Assembly (NCBI GenBank): GCA_963747515.1
Contig: CAVVFN010000001.1
Coordinates: forward strand, 62,001-126,000
Direction: 5' to 3'
Origin: Mariniphaga sp963747515
GTDB lineage: Bacteria > Bacteroidota > Bacteroidia > Bacteroidales > Prolixibacteraceae
DNA: 64,000 bases
Part shown: in pieces, positions 1-8,264 of the stretch
Layout: each line of letters opens with the position of its first letter
Position numbering within the stretch: the first letter of the stretch is position 1
Notes under the pieces: generated by a model
Database searches by the model: none
What the model was told of the DNA's origin: nothing
Seen by the model: only the letters and a program-made list of their open reading frames with translations
Program-made: the position numbers and the translations under genes

Positions 1-1495
1 TGGTATCTCCCTGCCATCCGAAAATACCTTTTAAGTATTCCGGTACATCGGGCCAGGTAATGGCGCTTAATAATGCACTGTGGCTTACCGAAGGAGGCTG
101 CACTTCAATGTGGTATTCCTTCACATCGCCGTTTTCAGCCGTAACTTTCAGTTTGTCACCATCTTTTAAATCGGGCCGTTCAACACCATCGACCCATACA
201 AACTCCCAGTTTGCATTGGCTGGTTTTTCCAGGTATTTTAACAGGGTGTCGGTTCTCATGGCGTAAGCAAGCCCATGATTTGATCCTGTGATGGTATCTG
301 TTCCGTTGGCATGCGTAGTTACCCGCGGCCAGCTGAGAATTCCACCCTGCACACCGCCAACAATCGGGGTGGTGGGATCAAGGGTAACATTCCGGTGTGC
401 CATGGGAACCACAATGTTGGCATCGGTAGTAGGCGCGCTGACTTCAATAAGAAATTCAGCCGTTTGCTTTTCGTCTCCTGCAACAATAATTTCCAGGGTA
501 TCTCCAGTTCTTACAGAACGATACAGGGAGTCAAGCCGTACATTGTTCAGGTGATAATACCATGCAACACCGGGTTTATATTCCATATGTTGCATGATTC
601 CGTCCAGGCGGCGGATTCCCCACGGGACGGTCAATTTTTTGGCGGCATAATCCACACCAATGACATCCGATTCCAGTGTGTTTGCATCAAGTACATAGCT
701 GCCGTGATTTCCAACTGTCCACCACACATCGCGCCAGCTGTTGTAGCCGCTGGGGTAAGTAATCACAATCCATTCCGAATCGTCGTATCCAAGGCCGCGG
801 GCATTGGCAAAGTCAAGGTTTCCGGAAGTGAATTTTGCCTTGCGGATGAGAATACTGTTGGCTGTTGCATTTTCAACACCGGCCACATCATATCCCTGGC
901 TAAAGTTCCTGCCGTCGTTGTCAAAAACACCACCTACCTGGTCTACAACAGCTGAATCGCCTTCAGCAAAATGGTGTTCCAGGTAATAGTTGTTACGTCC
1001 ATCCCATACATTCATGGGGGTATAACTGAACCTTCCGGTGGTAATGCTGTCGGTCTCGTCGCCGTTGGTTTCCGGATAATGAAGCAACAGGTCGGCCAGA
1101 TCGTACCATTCCGGATTCATAGGCCTTTCATTGGCTCCAAGCCCCGGAGGTCTTAATTCATATTGCCTTGGACCGAAATCATAGGCACCAGTAATCAAGA
1201 ACGTTTCACCAGGTGCCAGATCAACATCGGGCAACATAAAAACACTGGCAGGGGTCGTATTCTGAGGAACCCAAGGTTCATTGAATACATCATAAATCCT
1301 TCCGTGGGAAAGATTTAAAGTACCAAACTTAAATTCTCCCAGGTTAATGGTCTGATCACCCATGTTGGTAATCTCACAATAGTTACGACCCGGTCTTTGG
1401 GTATACGCTTCCGTGATCATCAAATGCCGGTAGGGCTCCTGAGCTTGCAGAATACCTGCAATGCATCCTAAAAAAAGTAAAAGTTTCAATTTCAT
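1..1495 (-). CDS. Lamin-tail / cadherin-like secreted surface protein, C-terminus beyond window
   Basis: The frame is open from an ATG at 1495 down to base 1, giving 498 residues without a stop; the rest lies outside the window. It begins with a signal peptide (MKLKLLLFLGC, cleaved near AQEPYR) and then a lamin-tail-like segment with the pattern EITNMGDQTINLGEFKFG. Further on there are cadherin-like beta-sandwich strands ending in VTAENGDVKEYHIEV (about residues 455-470). It is a clear paralog of the complete protein at 13155-17117, aligning along the whole visible length, for example at HHFAEGDSAVVDQ, NLDFANARGLG and LTVPWGIRRLD. By analogy the missing end should carry a type A T9SS sorting domain. 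The role is unknown; adhesion or scaffolding on the cell surface is an inference. Confidence 0.85.
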   Translation of the reverse strand, partial: MKLKLLLFLGCIAGILQAQEPYRHLMITEAYTQRPGRNYCEITNMGDQTINLGEFKFGTLNLSHGRIYDVFNEPWVPQNTTPASVFMLPDVDLAPGETFLITGAYDFGPRQYELRPPGLGANERPMNPEWYDLADLLLHYPETNGDETDSITTGRFSYTPMNVWDGRNNYYLEHHFAEGDSAVVDQVGGVFDNDGRNFSQGYDVAGVENATANSILIRKAKFTSGNLDFANARGLGYDDSEWIVITYPSGYNSWRDVWWTVGNHGSYVLDANTLESDVIGVDYAAKKLTVPWGIRRLDGIMQHMEYKPGVAWYYHLNNVRLDSLYRSVRTGDTLEIIVAGDEKQTAEFLIEVSAPTTDANIVVPMAHRNVTLDPTTPIVGGVQGGILSWPRVTTHANGTDTITGSNHGLAYAMRTDTLLKYLEKPANANWEFVWVDGVERPDLKDGDKLKVTAENGDVKEYHIEVQPPSVSHSALLSAITWPDVPEYLKGIFGWQGDT

Positions 1496-1702
1496 ATAGA
1501 TAAATTTTAATTAAAAATTAAACTAACATTCAAGTTATGGAATAAATTCATATTGACAAATAAAATATTTTATAAATTTTATGATCAATATCACATTTAT
1601 TTGTGCTAATAATGAATTATATTGATATAGAATCGATTACTGATAGGTATTATTTAAGAGGCAAAAGGAATTATTTACGGTAAAAAGCTTGAATAGCTAT
1701 TA

Positions 1703-1743
1703 AAAAAAAACCGTCTCAAAGATTTGCTTTAAGACAGTTTTTT
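1703..1743 (-). terminator. Rho-independent terminator after the TIM-barrel gene
   Basis: An imperfect stem pairs the CCGTCTCAAAG side (1711-1721) with CTTTAAGACAG (1727-1737) around a five-base loop. It is flanked by A-runs on the left and T-runs on the right, so it could work on either strand. It lies about 50 bases downstream of the minus-strand gene ending at 1794 and upstream of the next minus-strand start at 1495, which suggests that the paralog at the left edge has its own transcription start. Confidence 0.7.
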
Positions 1744-1793
1744 CTGAGAGAACCGGGAAAAAAACCAATCAGAATATGTAGCCGAATGGTTTC

Positions 1794-2660
1794 TTATTTA
1801 TTCAGGTACTTCAGCAAGATTTCTTTCCCCTGTCTGATTTCCTCACGACCGCTGGATTCAATCCCGTACCAGCCCCTGTATCCGGCATCCTGACAAATTT
1901 TAATCATTTGAGCACTCATTTGTTCAGTAGGCTGATTCCTGTAAGATAATCCACCGGCAAAAGGGAGCATTTTTTTCAGGTATCCGATATGGTCAAAATC
2001 GGGGCCCGGGCCTCTCCAATCGGGATACGATCCAAAATAATAATTGTCGACTTTTTTGTACAGGTCTACCATCCAGTCGGCATCATTTGATAGTCCGCCA
2101 TGGTTTTCTATCAGGATGCTTATGTTTGCCGGAATGGCATATTCAAGCATCTCGTTGTAGGTTTCAGCAGCCCATTTTAAGGCTTCATCCTTAGGGGCGT
2201 CTTTGGGTCCCCTGCAATTGGTACGAATGGAATGGCATCCAAGAAAATGTGCAATATCTATCCATTTTTTATGATTGGTGACAGTTTGTTTTCTTTCCTG
2301 CTTAGATGGGGTACAGGTTTCCCCTTCATCATCAACCATTATCAAAACCATTTCCACCCCTTCGTTTTTTGCATTTTGTTTTAATTTTTGCAAATAGTAA
2401 AGAGTAGGAACCTCAAACAAGGTATTAACAAATTCAATTCCATTGATTCCAAAATCCTCACGTGCAACTCTAGGGAAATCGAGTGTTTTCCATTTTCCGT
2501 CCCGCACTTCCTGCACCAGCGCCCACTGTGCAATAGAGATATCATCCTTTACCATTCGGGGGGTTGGATTTGCCATAGTTGATTTCAATAAACCTGGTGC
2601 AAAGAGGGCAGTAGTTCCCATTGCAACTGTTTTACCCAGAAAATTTCGCCGATTTATCAT
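1794..2660 (-). CDS. Exported TIM-barrel sugar isomerase/epimerase-like protein
   Basis: This 288-residue protein belongs by its pattern to the xylose-isomerase-like TIM-barrel family (AP endonuclease 2 fold). It opens with a Tat-type leader, RRNFLGK at residues 4-10 followed by a hydrophobic stretch, so it probably acts in the periplasm after folding. Metal-site type motifs are visible: GINGIEFVN (about 71-79), SILIENHGGLS (about 181-191) and GWYGIESSG near the C-terminus. Proteins of this type next to Gfo/Idh/MocA and DUF1080 genes act on keto-sugars, as epimerases, isomerases or hydro-lyases. The substrate here is not determinable. It is the third gene of a minus-strand trio (4188-5513, 2735-4060, 1794-2660) with gaps of 127 and 74 bases and is followed by a terminator. 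Confidence 0.75.
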   Translation of the reverse strand: MINRRNFLGKTVAMGTTALFAPGLLKSTMANPTPRMVKDDISIAQWALVQEVRDGKWKTLDFPRVAREDFGINGIEFVNTLFEVPTLYYLQKLKQNAKNEGVEMVLIMVDDEGETCTPSKQERKQTVTNHKKWIDIAHFLGCHSIRTNCRGPKDAPKDEALKWAAETYNEMLEYAIPANISILIENHGGLSNDADWMVDLYKKVDNYYFGSYPDWRGPGPDFDHIGYLKKMLPFAGGLSYRNQPTEQMSAQMIKICQDAGYRGWYGIESSGREEIRQGKEILLKYLNK

Positions 2661-2734
2661 TTCTTTTATTTATTAAGTTGTTAATTTGAATATATGTAAA
2701 TTACTATTTTCTTTATCAGGGTAATTTTCCGTCA

Positions 2735-4060
2735 TCAGGGCAACTCTTTGATGTAAATATTTGCAAACTGGATGGAATCACCATGATGCTGCAGGCCAAC
2801 AGGGCCTTTTTCTGGCAAACCTGGCAATCGTGCTTCATCAATGACCTTTTTCCCATTCAGCACACAGGTAACCCAGTCATCTATTACTGTAATCTCAAAT
2901 CTGTTCCATTGACCCGGACGGTTATCTGCAAAAAGAATGGGAGTTGCACCCCTTCTTACAGAGGGTGCCATATCTTTATCGGTCCGGTATCCATAAATTT
3001 CTCCCGACCCTACAGGCCAGTTCCAGATATTAAACTGAGCTTTCGTACTCCCACGGACATATATGCCTCCATCTCCCGCATCATGAACAGGAACAGTAAC
3101 TTGGTCACCATCTTGAGTCAGGGCATAGGATCCATCAGGTAAAACGACAGGAACTTCCTCTACTTTAGGTTTCGCAGGCTGTCGCCAATCAACAATCAGA
3201 TGAAAATTATGAAATTCCTCTGTTGTCCAAAGATCCTTAGCTTCTGATCCTTCGGCTTCACTTTTTCCGTCGTAACTGAGAATCCATCCTTGCGGAACCC
3301 AGTGTCCTTCACTTCCCGGAGATACTTTCCATTCTCTTAAGTCGTTGCCGTTGTAAAGAGGCCTGAATCCATCTGCTTTTTCTGCTGTTGCCGTTCCGGG
3401 TGGCATTTCCCCCGGCAGTTCTTTAATCCGGATGTTTTTAAAATGAGCCTCACTACCTTCCGCTTCAAGGCAGATATATCCTTTCCGGGGATTAGCATGG
3501 TAACCTCTGTTGACCTCCTTGCCATTAACAGACAAAATAATTGTCCCGTCTTTGCTTTCAACCCGGTAATGGTTCCATTGGCCTGCAGGATTATTTCTGT
3601 TTTCAGAGGCAAGTGAACGCCCCCATGGATGCATTTTCCAGGAAGCCATTGTTGATCCCTGAATGGGAAATATGTCCCCGCTGTTTCCATCCATAATCTG
3701 TATTTCAATTGCCCTTGTAAAAGGACGGCCCACGGGAGGTATGGCGTCTGAATGAATAAACAGACCGGCATTACCCTTTTCCCGTGTATGGCGCCAATCC
3801 ATTTCAAGAATGTAATTTTGATACTGTTTTTCCGTACGCAGCATTCCATTCGGAATGCCAGTAGTAACAATCATGTTATCGCGGGCGATATAGGTTTCGG
3901 GTGCACCGTTCACATTTACCCATCCGTCAAGGTTCCTCCCGTTGAAGAGAGAAACAAATCCTTCTTCATTTCCCTGAGCCTGCACTGCGGTAAAATGTCC
4001 TGTGATTGCATTTAAGGTAAATCCTGCAGTCAATGAAAGTAGTAAAAATAATTTTTTCAT
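2735..4060 (-). CDS. Secreted double DUF1080 (3-keto-disaccharide hydrolase-type) protein
   Basis: The 441-residue product has an N-terminal signal peptide (hydrophobic core LFLLLSLTAGFTL) and two consecutive DUF1080 concanavalin-like domains. The first starts at GFVSLFNGRNLDGWVNVNG (about 34-52) and the second at GFRPLYNGNDLREWKV (about 231-246). Each shows the family pattern of a Leu/Tyr-Phe/Tyr-Asn-Gly opening, a central GNAGLFIH or GDGGIYVRG strand, and a WN-x-(Y/F)-x-(V/I) block (QWNHYRVESKDG, QWNRFEITVIDD). Family members cleave 3-keto-glycosides after a dehydrogenase has oxidised C3. The neighbouring Gfo/Idh/MocA enzyme could supply that oxidation. Two fused domains are longer than the common single-domain form. 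Confidence 0.8.
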   Translation of the reverse strand: MKKLFLLLSLTAGFTLNAITGHFTAVQAQGNEEGFVSLFNGRNLDGWVNVNGAPETYIARDNMIVTTGIPNGMLRTEKQYQNYILEMDWRHTREKGNAGLFIHSDAIPPVGRPFTRAIEIQIMDGNSGDIFPIQGSTMASWKMHPWGRSLASENRNNPAGQWNHYRVESKDGTIILSVNGKEVNRGYHANPRKGYICLEAEGSEAHFKNIRIKELPGEMPPGTATAEKADGFRPLYNGNDLREWKVSPGSEGHWVPQGWILSYDGKSEAEGSEAKDLWTTEEFHNFHLIVDWRQPAKPKVEEVPVVLPDGSYALTQDGDQVTVPVHDAGDGGIYVRGSTKAQFNIWNWPVGSGEIYGYRTDKDMAPSVRRGATPILFADNRPGQWNRFEITVIDDWVTCVLNGKKVIDEARLPGLPEKGPVGLQHHGDSIQFANIYIKELP

Positions 4061-4187
4061 ACGATTATACTGAGTTATTTTTAATAGTTTATGGAAATCG
4101 CACGAGAGTTATATCGTCAGCAAATGGTGTGATAATGCCATACTCATTTCATATAAAATTATATCAGTTTATGATTACTGAATAAAA

Positions 4188-5513
4188 TTAAGTCAAGGGA
4201 GAAAAACCGGGTACAGATACCGGTCTGATTGACAGATCCCCAAATTCGTATTTTGGGGGGCTTAAATTCAGTCGCGATTTATTCATAATCCAGTCCCAGC
4301 TAACCTCTTTCCCCGTATAACAACTCATTCTCCCCATAATGGTAGTCATGGTGCTTTCAGCAACCTGTCTACCTTCGTTCAGTTCCTTGCCCTCGCGAAT
4401 GGCTTTAATCTGTAACTCATGTTGCCTTACCGATGAACTAACATTACTGCGTTCCAACTCGGTTTTCTTTTTTCCATCATCCAGAATTATTTTACCCCCA
4501 CCACTCGACATGCTGCCTTTTGTCCCTATCAGCCGCCATTCTGTGCGGTAATATCCCATATTGTCAATCTGCGTACCCAGGTAATTTATTCTTGCATCAC
4601 CGGGATATTTATATTCTACAGCAAAATGATCAAATACGTTTCCCCATTTTCCTATCTCGGGTCCTGTACGGGTTTGTCTTCCACCAAAACCTGCACAAGT
4701 TTCAGGAGGAGCATTAAATGCCCAGTTTATGGCATCAAGCTGGTGGATATGCATTTCAGCTATAAAATCTCCGCTTAACCAGGTATAGAAATACCAGTTT
4801 CTTATCTGCCATTCCATATCCGACCACTCCGGTTTTTTTTCAGGGGGACCCCATCCTCTCATGGCATCTCCAAGCCGGTAACAATGACCTCCTACCAGTT
4901 CTCCTATTCCTCCGCTGTGGATTATATCCATCGCTTTCTGATTGGTCAAATCTTTTCGTCCCTGCGTTCCACCAACAATGGTCAACCCTTTTTTCTTTGC
5001 TTTTTCTGATGAGGCTATGACCCAGTTTACCCCAACAGGATCTACTGCTACCGGTTTTTCCATAAAAACATGTTTACCTGCTTCTACAGCTGCGTCCAGA
5101 TGGATTGGGCGAAAATGGGGAGTTGTTGTAAGCAGAACAAGATCAATGTCAGTGGACAAAACACCTTTATATGCATCAAAACCTGTGAATTTTTTTTCTT
5201 CAGATACCTTTATTTTATCACCTGCTTCTTCGTTCAGCCTGGCATATGATTTTTCCAACTGATCCTTAAAAAGATCTCCCATTGCAGTCAATTCAACATT
5301 GGGGGAGGAACTAAGGCAATCTATGGCATCACGGGTTCCCCGTCCCCCGCATCCTACTAATCCTATCCTGATTTTTTGTTCGGGCTGATTTTTGAGGTAA
5401 GTTGCAAAGCTACCGGAAGGGAATGCTACAATGGGTGCTGCTATTGCTGACTTTTTAATGAAATTCCTTCTGGAAATCTCGCTTAGGTTGTTTTCATCTA
5501 TTGGATTTTTCAT
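4188..5513 (-). CDS. Tat-exported Gfo/Idh/MocA family oxidoreductase
   Basis: This 441-residue protein carries a twin-arginine leader (SRRNFIKKSAIAAPIVAF, about residues 14-31), then a Rossmann nucleotide-binding start IRIGLVGCGGRGTRDA (about 49-64). The family EKP motif appears as HVFMEKPVAVDP (about 148-159). The second half has the mixed alpha/beta substrate-binding domain, including WYFYTWLSGDFIAEMHIHQLDAINW. Such secreted members use a tightly held NAD(P) that is loaded in the cytoplasm, which explains Tat export. The likely role is oxidation or reduction of a sugar hydroxyl in the periplasm, supplying 3-keto-sugars to the DUF1080 protein encoded next. It is separated from the upstream BNR gene by 206 bases, which hold an inverted repeat. 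Confidence 0.82.
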   Translation of the reverse strand: MKNPIDENNLSEISRRNFIKKSAIAAPIVAFPSGSFATYLKNQPEQKIRIGLVGCGGRGTRDAIDCLSSSPNVELTAMGDLFKDQLEKSYARLNEEAGDKIKVSEEKKFTGFDAYKGVLSTDIDLVLLTTTPHFRPIHLDAAVEAGKHVFMEKPVAVDPVGVNWVIASSEKAKKKGLTIVGGTQGRKDLTNQKAMDIIHSGGIGELVGGHCYRLGDAMRGWGPPEKKPEWSDMEWQIRNWYFYTWLSGDFIAEMHIHQLDAINWAFNAPPETCAGFGGRQTRTGPEIGKWGNVFDHFAVEYKYPGDARINYLGTQIDNMGYYRTEWRLIGTKGSMSSGGGKIILDDGKKKTELERSNVSSSVRQHELQIKAIREGKELNEGRQVAESTMTTIMGRMSCYTGKEVSWDWIMNKSRLNLSPPKYEFGDLSIRPVSVPGFSPLT

Positions 5514-5555
5514 AGCACATAGTATTATGTTTTTTTACATTCAATTAGATTTTCC

Positions 5556-5638
5556 ATGGGTGTTAATTTGTATTTTAAGTTCTAAAATTAATGTTTTTTG
5601 TTTTAAAATAATCATTTTTCCAATTAGTTTACACCCAT
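5556..5638. repeat. Spaced 11-bp inverted repeat upstream of the oxidoreductase trio
   Basis: ATGGGTGTTAA at 5556-5566 is matched by TTTACACCCAT at 5628-5638, inverted with one mismatch and 61 bases between the arms. It lies 43-125 bases upstream of the minus-strand start at 5513. It could be a pair of regulator half-sites; chance is not excluded because only 11 positions are involved. Confidence 0.35.
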
Positions 5639-5719
5639 TATAATTTTCTCCCACAAGAATTTATAAAAATAATACGATACCGTATGCAAAAAGGTTGATT
5701 GTTTTGAAATCCATTGCAT

Positions 5720-8239
5720 TCATTTCATTCGTATCATTTTTTTTGTTTGTGTAATTCCGCAAGCTGTAATTTTATACAGATACATTCCATTTGATAACGC
5801 ATTGCCCTTAAATTCAACCCTATGATTTCCAGATGATTGCTTGCCATTTACAAGAGTGATAATTTCTTTTCCCTGCAAATCGAATACTTTTAATATTACG
5901 TGACAGGAATATTCAAGATCATAATTTATTGTTGTTGAGGATTTGAATGGATTTGGGAAATTTTGGGATAATTTAAACTGACTGTAAACGTTAGAAGATA
6001 AGCCGGTATTGGGATCAGTGTTGCCAACCCAGGTCCCTCCCCCAAAACTTGTTACCCATATTTCATTGCTCTTGTATGGATTAAAAAAGATCCTGGTAGG
6101 ATTGGAAAATGGAAAACCCTCCACTGTTGAAAATACAGGAATCTGACTATTTATATTAGAGGAATGAACCAATCCGTTTCCATGGCTGGCGACATAGATA
6201 ACATCTGGATCATTTGGACTGAAAGTACAGGAAAAGACATCCATATTGTTAATTATTCTGCTCCAGCTTTGGCCCCGGTCGTTCGATTTATATAACCCCT
6301 GCAAATCGTTGCCATATCCCCCCCAGCCATTCCTGACACCTGCATACCATGTATTCTGATACACATCATTTGGGTCAAGAACCAAATCCCATGTCCAGTA
6401 TTGCATCCTTGCATCGGTGCGATCCATCCATGAATTGCCTCCATCGGTACTATAAAATACACCCGAACTGGCAGTAAACCTATCTGTCCTGCGAACAGAA
6501 TAGGTACAAACCAATGAACCGTCATTAAGTACCTGTATGGTATTTGGATGGCCTTCAGTGCGTGGTGGTTTTTCCAAATAACTCCAGATAGATGCAGTAC
6601 CGTCCTGAAGATTATGTGTAACATAAATACCCCCATTGCTAAAACTGTGAACTGTAGCATACATGGTGTTGGAATTATTTGGATCAATAGCAGTCATTAA
6701 TACCGGATTGTTGTCAAAATTGTGCAGGGTATTCCAGTTAAGCCCCTGGTCATCAGAATATTTAATTTCTCCACCTTTCCCATCATAATCAGAGGGCCGG
6801 TTTGATGTATAAAGATCATGAATGCTTGAACAGGAGGCATATAGCCTCCCATTACTGCCCCTGAGAGTATGGTTGACAGTGTTATAGGGGAGCTCGTAAT
6901 AATTTTTGGAAAAGGATTTACCCCCGTCTGTACTGCGTATTGCGGTAAAATCAGCATATCCAATTATCATGTTGGCAGAATCCGGCCAGCATATATTCCA
7001 CGAGCTTGTTTGTTCCAATCCGATGCTGTGATAGGTTTTACGTTTAGGAGTAAGAGCGCCAGCCGCATTTTCATCTGAAGCCAGCACATACATTTGATGC
7101 CAGGTATTACCTCCATCTTTAGTGCCATGTGTAAATCCCATATCTCCGATAAACACCCGGTTTGCATCAGTCGGACAAACTGCCAGACATGATGGGAATC
7201 CACTCCACCAATAGTCAATATCGCCTCTTCTCCCCATCCATCCGGTGTATATGTTTTGATTATTTTCCGCTAAAAAAATATTGTGCCATGAATTGCCTCC
7301 ATCAGTAGATTTAAGTACAGACAGCCAGCCATGACTGGTGTCGCCTGAACCAAGATAAACCGTTTCTGTATTATTTCTTGCCATTGAAACCTGATTTGCC
7401 TCATGGGTTCCGGTCACAGGATTACCTCCAACCTTTGTCCAGTTGGTTTCCTTGTTATAGTCAAGCCGGTATACACCCATTTCACCTCCTGCCCATAAAT
7501 GGCCTGGATTGATTTCTTTTGTCATAGTAATAAACAGTCGTACAGTGCCATTCTGGCTGGCTCCTGCAAAAGTGGATGCATACTGTCCGGCAGGGATTCC
7601 ATGTTCAATGAAAGGTTCAAAGGTAAAACTTGAACCGCTGTTTGTTGATACGAGCAGTCCTGTTCCCATGCATATATATATGCTGGCCCCATCCCAGAAT
7701 ATGCCTGCAATGTAATAGCCCTGATCCCCATCGGTATTTTCCTTTTTATAAATTGATTTCCATGAACCGCCGCTGTCGTTGGAATAAAAAACATCACCAT
7801 CATATCCTGATGTTATAAGGTTGGTGGTGCTTTGGTCATCTGCGAAAAAGAAATAGGGATTGCCCGTTGGATCTTTTTCCAATTGCTCAAATGTCAAGCC
7901 ACCGTCAGTACTTTTTACAAGACGATTGGGGTTGGGTTTGATTGCATATACCGTTTGCGGATCGCTGGTGTATCGGACACCAGTGGTGATATGTGCTGTT
8001 AATTCCTTAAAATTGATCATTTGCCACGATAGTCCAAAATCGGCAGTATGATAAACCCCACCCATATCTGTAAGTATATAGGCATCATCCGGGTTGTGGG
8101 GGCTTATGCTATTGGCAAATAAGGCCCCCCCTCCTCCAATTCCACGTGATTCCCAGTTGGTGGGTTGTGCATAAAGTATCTGGCCCAAACTCAGGCTAAA
8201 TGTGAGAAATGTAATAAAATAGTTTAGTTTGTTTGTCAT
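5720..8239 (-). CDS. Secreted BNR/Asp-box beta-propeller protein with T9SS type A sorting domain
   Basis: The 839-residue product has a signal peptide (about residues 1-24, ending near ILYAQP) and about ten Asp-box motifs of the form S-x-D-x-G-x-x-(W/F), for example STDGGLTFE, SNDSGGSWK, STDGGNSWH, TKDGGNTWH and SNDRGQSWS. This spacing is typical of sortilin/VPS10-like or GH74-like seven-bladed propellers. The last 85 residues form a type A T9SS domain: QNFPNPFKSSTTINYDL, then VFDLQGKEI and a final GMYLYKITACGITQTKKMIRMK-like strand set. The protein is therefore likely delivered to the cell surface or medium. Whether it is a glycosidase (xyloglucanase-like) or a binding protein cannot be told. 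It is related to, but clearly diverged from, the two upstream genes. Confidence 0.82.
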   Translation of the reverse strand: MTNKLNYFITFLTFSLSLGQILYAQPTNWESRGIGGGGALFANSISPHNPDDAYILTDMGGVYHTADFGLSWQMINFKELTAHITTGVRYTSDPQTVYAIKPNPNRLVKSTDGGLTFEQLEKDPTGNPYFFFADDQSTTNLITSGYDGDVFYSNDSGGSWKSIYKKENTDGDQGYYIAGIFWDGASIYICMGTGLLVSTNSGSSFTFEPFIEHGIPAGQYASTFAGASQNGTVRLFITMTKEINPGHLWAGGEMGVYRLDYNKETNWTKVGGNPVTGTHEANQVSMARNNTETVYLGSGDTSHGWLSVLKSTDGGNSWHNIFLAENNQNIYTGWMGRRGDIDYWWSGFPSCLAVCPTDANRVFIGDMGFTHGTKDGGNTWHQMYVLASDENAAGALTPKRKTYHSIGLEQTSSWNICWPDSANMIIGYADFTAIRSTDGGKSFSKNYYELPYNTVNHTLRGSNGRLYASCSSIHDLYTSNRPSDYDGKGGEIKYSDDQGLNWNTLHNFDNNPVLMTAIDPNNSNTMYATVHSFSNGGIYVTHNLQDGTASIWSYLEKPPRTEGHPNTIQVLNDGSLVCTYSVRRTDRFTASSGVFYSTDGGNSWMDRTDARMQYWTWDLVLDPNDVYQNTWYAGVRNGWGGYGNDLQGLYKSNDRGQSWSRIINNMDVFSCTFSPNDPDVIYVASHGNGLVHSSNINSQIPVFSTVEGFPFSNPTRIFFNPYKSNEIWVTSFGGGTWVGNTDPNTGLSSNVYSQFKLSQNFPNPFKSSTTINYDLEYSCHVILKVFDLQGKEIITLVNGKQSSGNHRVEFKGNALSNGMYLYKITACGITQTKKMIRMK

Positions 8240-8264
8240 TTATATGAATTTTAAATTTTTGATG

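Noticed and set aside
311..955. Plus-strand 214-codon frame near the left edge
   Set aside because: It is antisense to the partial lamin-tail gene, whose own frame is open over the whole stretch and matches a full-length paralog.
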